DNA of 64,000 nt, taken from the NCBI GenBank assembly GCA_030762895.1, contig CM061070.1, positions 106,293,054-106,357,053 on the forward strand, given 5' to 3'. Shown here in pieces: positions 58,431 through 64,000 of the stretch. The position numbers and the translations under genes were made by a program. The first letter of the stretch is position 1. Each line of letters opens with the position of its first letter. The stretch comes from Sophora flavescens (Eukaryota; Streptophyta; Magnoliopsida; Fabales; Fabaceae). Below the pieces are notes generated by a model. The model searched no databases. It was not told the DNA's origin and worked only from the letters and a program-made list of their open reading frames with translations.

Positions 58431-59273
58431 GATGTTTTAGGGCAGAATGGAGAGCTTTTGATTCTCCACTGATTTTGTAGCGTTTAGGCCGAATCCTTGT
58501 TACTCTGGAGCTGCGTCTCCCTCTTTTCTTCTTTTATTTTACAATGGTGGTTAATTCCGATTGTTCGTTTGTCGTTACGGGCATGAGGATCTAATTCCCT
58601 CGTCTAAGGGATCAATGAAGCCACCCATGGCAGTATAGTGTTCATGTGATGTATGTTTCTCCCCTTTTCTCAATTGATGTTTTCCAATTCTGATTTGATT
58701 GCGTTGATCATATGCATGCGTGATTGACTTGTTAACGTTGATGAGGCTTAGTCGGCAATTCGCGTTTAGAACTTGAATTGGGATCACTAATTGAATATTG
58801 CACGAGAGTGAGTAGGAGATTAGTGCAACCTTATAGGGAACAAGAATTAATAGAGTTTGATGATTAGGGTTATGAGACCTAGTAAGTAACTAACTCAATC
58901 GTCGGATACGTCCTATTGAGCACGACAGTGGATATAGGAGAATTTGGGGGTCCCGGTTGACATTGTAATTGAACTTAGGGAGGAATTCATCATCACTTGG
59001 GTACTATGCATGATTGGGTAGGTGGATTTGAGACCTTAGATATTTTAATTTCTGATTTTAATACCTTAGCTTAATTGATTTGTTAATTTGATTGCAATCA
59101 TATTTTCTCTCCAATCTCAACCACTTTCTGTCACTTGGCCAAACGTATCGAACTTCTCGCGAATTCGTTGAATTGGTAGCCCAATCCTTGTGTTCGACCT
59201 TGGTAAATTCTTACCGTGTTTATTTTATTACTTGCGACGACCCGGTACACTTGCCGGTGACTCAACAAGTTTT

Positions 59274-59291
59274 TGGCGCCGTTGCCGGGGA
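59274..59291 (+). promoter_or_regulatory. Primer binding site, tRNA-Asp type
   Basis: TGGCGCCGTTGCCGGGGA is the standard Athila primer binding site, complementary to the 3' end of tRNA-Asp, just after the 5' LTR. Confidence 0.88.
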
Positions 59292-59578
59292 TTGGCACAA
59301 CCAATTTTCCTAATTTTAGGGAATTTGATTATTTGGTTAAGTTATTTTTTATTTTTATTTTTACTTTTATTTTTATTTTTTATTTTTTACTATTTTTACT
59401 TATTCATTTTTATTTCTCTCTACTTCTTTGATTCCACTTGGTCTTGCCTTGTTTTTGTATGCGAGGTACCCTCTCACAAGAGGACTTGCTATTTGATTCA
59501 GAGATCACCAGGACCGAGAAGCGATTAAGGAAAGAGGCCAGAGAGTGAAAGAGGCTTGAAGCAATTCATTTTGAGAGG

Positions 59579-61400
59579 ATGGCCGAAGAAAACCCTCCTT
59601 CTCCTCCTCCTCGTTACAAGCCTCTCTTCGAGTACGATCTACCCAACTTGGGTGATTGTGATTCTTCTATCGTGAGGGGCAACCTGAATACAGACTCCTT
59701 CAGAGTGGAAGGATGTGTCACCGTCCAGATCCGTGAGAACCAGTTTGATGGCAGTGGCAAACAAGACCCTCACAGACACATCACTCGCTTCCTTGAAGCT
59801 TGTGACATGCAGAAGACAAGAGGAGTTACTCAGGATGAGTTTCGCTTGCGGCTATTCCCTCTCTCTCTTAGGGATGTCGCTCGCGATTGGTTTGACAGCT
59901 TGGATAGGAACAGTATCAGAAAGTGGGAGCAAATGGCACAAAAGTTCATAACCAAGTATTTTCCTCCTCAGAAAGCGGCACAAGCAAGAGTAGCTGTCAC
60001 ATCTTTCAGCATGTAAGATGAAACTTATAATGAAGCTTGGGAGAGGTACAATGTACTCTTGAGAAGATGCCCTTCGGCGCTCTTTGACCCGGTCTCCAAG
60101 GTTCAGCATTTCTTTAACGGGTTGAGGGGACGCTATCAGATAAATTGTGATGCCGCAGCTGGCGGCTCTTTTTCCTATTTATCAGCTGAGGATGGATGGG
60201 CATTATTGGAGAAAATGTCGTACAATGATTACAATCGTGGTAGGGAAACCTCAAGTGGAGTCAGTTCTGCAGCAATGGAAGCCATTCTAGAGAAAAATAG
60301 ACTGTTGAAGATGCAAATGGCGGCTTTGTCTGAGAACAAGAAGGTGAATATGATACACGAGGGAATGCCTCTGGGTTGTGAAAATTGTAATGGAAGTCAT
60401 GACATTCAGAACTGTCCGTTCAACTTCTCTCGAGAACATGTGGACTCATGCCACAATTTTTATGACAGTGTGCCCCAGAACAACTATCAGAGGAACAGTC
60501 AGAATCAGAATAGGGGTTATATGAGGAGAGACCATCCGGGTTTCTCTTGGAGTAATGTTAGTGGTGGTCTAGGTGGGCAACAACAACCTCAACAGAATTG
60601 GCGATAACAACCTCCACAGGGTCAGAGGCCTAACTATGGGATTCATCAGCATAATACTCAACAGGCTCTTCAGGGGCCTAATCAGTTGCAAATAACAGAT
60701 GGTGGAAGGCAACCTTGGGAGTTGGGTTTTGAGAAGACGAATGCGGCAATTGAGAAGTTGGCAATCTATACAGGCACAGCATTAGAGAAGGTGAATGCGG
60801 CAGTTGACAAGTTGGCAACGCATACAGGGGCGACAATTCAGAATCTAGAGACGTAGGTTGCTCAGCTCGCAAGGCAACTAAATGAGCGTCTCCCAGGCAC
60901 CTTCCCAGGTGATACTGAGAACAACCCTAAGAACCAATGCAATGCCATAACAATTAGGAGCGGTAAGGTGTTGGGATCTAACAGGGGTGCAACTAGTTCT
61001 CAGGAAGACAAAGCCCTGGAACAACCACATGTTGAGGAAGAGCAACCTGAGAAAGAGGAGTTGGCAAGTGACAAGGCACCAGAGCAAGGGGGAAGGCTGA
61101 AACTTGTAGATGAAGAGTTCCGAAAAAAGAAGTGGGTTGAACCCCAAGACCTCCCGCCCTACATGAAGGTACCATATCCTGAAAGATTGAAGCAGCCTCA
61201 ACAAGATAAGCAATTCAATAAGTTCCTTGATGTCTTCCGTAAACTTCAAATTAACATTCCATTTGCGGAAGCCTTGGAACAAATGCCATCTTATGCCCGG
61301 TTTATGAAGGAGCTTCTCTCCAAGAAGCGGAGAGTAGTGGATGAGGAAACGGTTGCTTTGACCGAGGAGTGTAGTGCCATTCTTCAAAGAAAACTCTGCC
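59579..61400 (+). pseudogene. Athila gag with three in-frame stops
   Basis: Capsid/nucleocapsid polyprotein. ATG at 59579 follows a T-rich leader. The gag domain reads ENQFDGSGKQDPHRHITRF and LRLFPLSLRDVARDWFDSL. A zinc knuckle of form C-x2-C-x4-H-x4-C (CENCNGSHDIQNC) lies at about 60380-60418. A Q/N-rich linker and the gag-pro linker (EPQDLPPYMKVPYPERL; ALEQMPSYARFMKELLS) follow. The same frame runs from 59579 to about 61400 but is cut by stops at 60014-60016, 60605-60607 and 60854-60856; a frame change near 61398 separates the protease. Inactive as it stands. Confidence 0.88.
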
Positions 61401-61407
61401 TCCAAAG

Positions 61408-61990
61408 TTGAAGGACCCCGGTTCTTTCTCTATACCATGCACCATTGGGGGGATGACTCTAGAGAAGGCATTGTGTGATTTAGGGGCAAGCATCAACTTG
61501 ATGCCCCTTTCTATGATGAAGAGGTTGGGGATCAAAGAAGTCAAGGATACACGGATGTCACTCCAACTCGCCGATCGTTCTATAAAATATCCTTATGGAG
61601 TGGTCGAAGACTTGTTAGTGAAGGTAGACAAGCTCATATTTCCGGCGGACTTTGTGGTGCTTGATATGGATGAAGACGCCGAGATCCCTCTCATATTGGG
61701 TAGGCCCTTCTTGGCCACTGGGGGTGCTTTGATAGATGTAAAACAAGGGAAACTCACCCTCCGTGTGCAAAATGATGAGGTAGTCTTCAATGTCTTTGAA
61801 GCAATGAAGCACCCTGCTGAGAGGTTGGATGTGTATCGAGTGGATGTGGTGGACTCAACTGTCAAGGCAAAGGCAACTAGAGAAGCCTATGGTTCTTCAC
61901 TTGCACAAGTGTTGGTAAAATCCCATGATGATAGTGAGGAAAAAGACCCTTCGGGTGATGAGGTCTATCTTGAGTGGTTAAAGGATAGGG
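61408..61990 (+). pseudogene. Athila aspartic protease region
   Basis: Retropepsin-type protease that matures the polyprotein. DPGSFSIPCTIGG is followed by CDLGASINLMPLSMMKRLG, where D-L-G-A-S holds the catalytic Asp in the form typical of Athila, and later by IPLILGRPFLATGGALIDV, the C-terminal hydrophobic LGRPF marker. The frame stays open to 62361, but the start is frame-shifted relative to gag (near 61398). Confidence 0.88.
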
Positions 61991-62029
61991 AAGCCTTACC
62001 GAGTCTCCCAGAGGATGAAGGTGCAAGGG

Positions 62030-62361
62030 AAAAGCTCAACAAGGAAGGATTGAAAGAAGCTGTGCGTGAGGAAGTGATTAAACCCTTAGAGGCCGGAATC
62101 ATCTATCCAATCTCGGATAGTAGTTGGGTTAATCCAATTCATGTGGACTCGAAGAAAGGTGGCACAACCGTGGTGGTCAATAAAAGCAATAAATCGATCC
62201 CAACAAGGACCATCACGGGGTGGAGAGTTCGTGCCAATTATAGAAGACTGTTGGACTTAAATGAGTTCTCCGGGAATCGCATGCGAGCATATGAAAGGGC
62301 AAGAACCTACAAAGAGCGGACTAAATTATGGCATGGCAAGCAAGATCTTCCTCCGGATTAA
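62030..62361 (+). pseudogene. RT N-terminus joined to integrase C-terminus (internal deletion scar)
   Basis: The frame first reads as the start of an Athila RT (EVIKPLEAGIIYPISDSSW, then GWRVRANYRRL). Directly after, at about 62245, it becomes LNEFSGNRMRAYERARTY and KERTKLWHGKQ, which I recognise as the C-terminal part of an Athila integrase. RT core with its catalytic Asp pair, RNase H and most of the integrase are therefore deleted while the frame happens to stay open to the stop at 62361. No enzymatic activity is expected. Confidence 0.82.
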
Positions 62362-62491
62362 CCTTTAGGGGTGACTTGAGTCAGGCTCGGGACGTTAAAC
62401 AAGCGCTACTTGGGAGGCAACCCAAGCTAGATATCCTTTATTATTTTTAAGTTTCTGTTATTTTCTCTTCTTAAATAAAAAAAAAAAGAGA
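62362..62491 (+). other. Post-integrase spacer
   Basis: Contains ggacgttaaacaagcgctac and ttgggaggcaacccaag, phrases typical of the Athila region just after the pol ORF, then a poly-A run. It leads into the second promoter-like array. Confidence 0.6.
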
Positions 62492-62793
62492 CTCGCCCCG
62501 CGAATCCACACTGGTCTCGCGAGGCAGAAGCCCTGGAATCTCAGAGTCAAGCTCAAGCTTCTGTCTCGCGTCGCTAGATCCACTTTCGCCTCGCGAATAT
62601 GGGCATCAGCAGCTGTTGGAAATTCCAGATTCGCCCCGCGAGTTACTACTCGCCTCGCTATTCTGGAAAGTGTGAAGAACAATTTTCCAGATTCGCCTCG
62701 CGAATCTGCAATTAGGGTTTTCAATTTGGGGGAAAATTTTAAAATTCGCGTCGCTAGGGTCCTCTCGCCTCGCGAAAACTGAAAATTATATAG
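62492..62793 (+). promoter_or_regulatory. Internal TCGCCTCGCGA array with TATA-like box upstream of the env-position ORF
   Basis: Motif copies start at 62492/62511, 62565/62585, 62630/62649 and 62745/62764 (pairs at 19, 20, 19 and 19 bp), plus a single copy at 62692. Some copies are degenerate (CTCGCGTCGCTAGA, CTGGTCTCGCGAGG). TATATAG lies at 62787-62793, and the ORF3 start codon is 160 bp further on. Text between motifs (gaagccctggaatctcagag) resembles the LTR text (gaagaccctggaggacagag), so this segment looks related to LTR U3. An internal promoter for ORF3 is my inference. Confidence 0.6.
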
Positions 62794-62953
62794 CCCCGCG
62801 AGTGGATCGCGAAGCATTTCGCGACCCTTCACTGTTTCCCCCTCCTCTCTCCCTCGCGTGGACATCATCTCTGCCTCACTTCCCCTCCTACTCAGTTCAC
62901 TCACTCACACATTCTCACCCTCACGCAGTAGCATCTGTTCATCTCTACAAGGT

Positions 62954-63933
62954 ATGGCTCCGCCTAAGAGCAACCCTGCTGAAAAGCAGCCGGTTAAGCG
63001 CAAGAAGCGCGGATCTGCTCAAGGGGACGATGTTGAGTTGCCTTCAGGGCCGGGCGCCTCCTCTAGGGCCACCTCCTACTCTCCCAGTTTCCGTTCTCCT
63101 GATCATAGGGAGCGTTGGAACCTGGTGGTGAGGAAGGAGATGGTTTTAGAGCGGCGTGTGTCCCTGGTGGGCAACAACTACGCTAGCGTCTCCGAGCAGA
63201 TTCGCAACCGAGGTTGGGAGATGTTGGCTGATCTTCCTCACCGGTATGACATCAAACTGGTGCAGGAATTTTATGCCAACGCTCTCAAACTCGAGGTCAC
63301 AGGCCCGAGCTGCGTGACAGAGGTTCAGGGGGTCCCCATCACTTTCACCGCATCAAACATTAACTCCTGCTTGGGGATCCCGATCGGAGAGGAGCCCTGC
63401 GAGTATGAGCAGCTCCCCGCAGTGCAGGCCCTCATCGACACTTGCTCATCGCTCAGGCCATCATCGACACTTGCTGTGTCCCAGGAGCTGCCTGGGAGAT
63501 GGGGACATCAGGGAACCTCTTGAGGTTGAGGAGGCAGGACCTCACCCCAGATGCCAAGATCTGGTCGGCGTTCCTACACGCTAACCTTAGAGTGAGCTCT
63601 CACGAGTCCACCGTCACCGCTGCCAGAGCCCATCTCCTCTACGGCATTCTGACAGGTCGCATGATTAACGTAGGGGGAGTCATCGCCTCAGACATTCAGA
63701 TGAAGGCGAACTCCCGGGCATTGAAGGAGAGCCTGGGGCATGGACTGCTTATCACCGAGCTCATACGCCGGGCGGGAGTGCCCGTGAGTACAGTTATGGA
63801 GAAGGTCCCGCGGCAGCCCATCGACCGGGAGTACATCCGGCGTTTCTGCTATGTAGCCCCGGCCGCACCTAGGAGGCCACCACCCCTACCCACTCAGAGG
63901 CCACGATCATCGGACATGGCTCTGCTCTTGTAG
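62954..63933 (+). pseudogene. Athila ORF3 (env-position, putative plant transposon protein), frameshifted
   Basis: This is the extra ORF that Athila elements carry after integrase, historically called env-like; its function is not established. The start is taken at ATG 62954 (MAPPKSNPAEKQPVKRK); the frame is also open upstream to 62858. The protein has a basic nuclear-signal-like start and a conserved segment (RGWEMLADLP, VQEFYANALKLEVTG, VQGVPITFTASNINSCLGIP) typical of the putative plant transposon protein family. At about 63432-63475 a short duplication (atcgacacttgct appears twice) changes frame. The shifted frame continues the family sequence (LRRQDLTPDAKIWSAFL; TAARAHLLYGILTGR) to a stop at 63931-63933. 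No transmembrane segment is obvious in what is visible. Confidence 0.75.
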
Positions 63934-64000
63934 AACCAGCAGGCGATGAGGCGGGACCAGGAGGTGTTGCGGGAGTTTTTCAGGGAGATGGCGTTGGCTC

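Larger units (their letters stand above)
57857..59267 (+). repeat. 5' LTR of the Athila-type element (about 1411 bp)
   Basis: It starts TGATAAGCC and ends near CTCAACA, a few bases before the primer binding site. The first 550 bp are similar to the solo LTR at 1429, including the paired motif array and TATA box; the remainder is not. The end is placed at the last CA before the primer site and may be off by a few bases. Confidence 0.8.
57857..64000 (+). mobile_element. Athila-type Ty3/gypsy retrotransposon, internally deleted, runs off the window
   Basis: Order: 5' LTR (57857-59267), tRNA-Asp-type primer binding site, gag with zinc knuckle, protease, the start of RT joined directly to the end of integrase, a spacer with a second promoter-like array, and an env-position ORF (ORF3). 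This is the known Athila layout. RT core, RNase H and most of the integrase are missing, and gag carries stops, so it is non-autonomous. The 3' LTR would lie beyond 64000. Confidence 0.9.

Overview
The window is nuclear DNA of a flowering plant, very probably a dicot and plausibly a legume. It carries three intron-rich plant genes, one intact nuclear tRNA gene, and large blocks of nested plant retrotransposons. The legume suggestion is an inference from an Ogre-type Ty3/gypsy element with an extra 5' ORF and a pro/RT intron. No prokaryotic or organellar block is present.

Positions 1-15430 are repeats. A decayed LINE end (1-480) is followed by a solo LTR of an Athila-like family (1429-2116 plus 14667-15193, target duplication GCTAA). 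That LTR was split by a younger, internally deleted Ogre-like element (2117-14661, target duplication ATTTG). A foldback MITE follows.

Positions 15430-45605 are the genic core, all on the + strand: a class VIII myosin (18766-29617, 24 coding exons, about 1193 aa), LHCB3, the light-harvesting protein of photosystem II trimers (31751-33752, 3 exons, 269 aa), and MRE11, the repair nuclease (36099-45605, 20 exons, 707 aa). Their introns and spacers hold MITE-like foldbacks, microsatellites, a tRNA-derived SINE, an LTR-like fragment and a decayed hAT transposase. The three genes work in unrelated processes (actin transport, photosynthesis, DNA repair) and show no operon-like relation.

Positions 45606-64000 hold a tRNA-Phe(GAA) gene, one orphan exon of a cyclin-D1-binding-protein-like gene, and a 5'-truncated LINE on the - strand. 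A 999-bp non-autonomous hAT element with an exact 8-bp target duplication sits inside that LINE. A degenerate Ty1/copia element follows, and into it an Athila-type Ty3/gypsy element has inserted (57857 to the window end).

The most unusual signal is a 14-bp motif of form YTCGCCYCGCGARN. It occurs as four pairs with 19-20 bp start-to-start spacing just upstream of the TATA box in both Athila-family LTRs. A third four-pair array with its own TATA-like sequence lies inside the Athila element directly upstream of its env-position ORF. This looks like an LTR-type promoter module placed to drive that ORF separately; that function is an inference.
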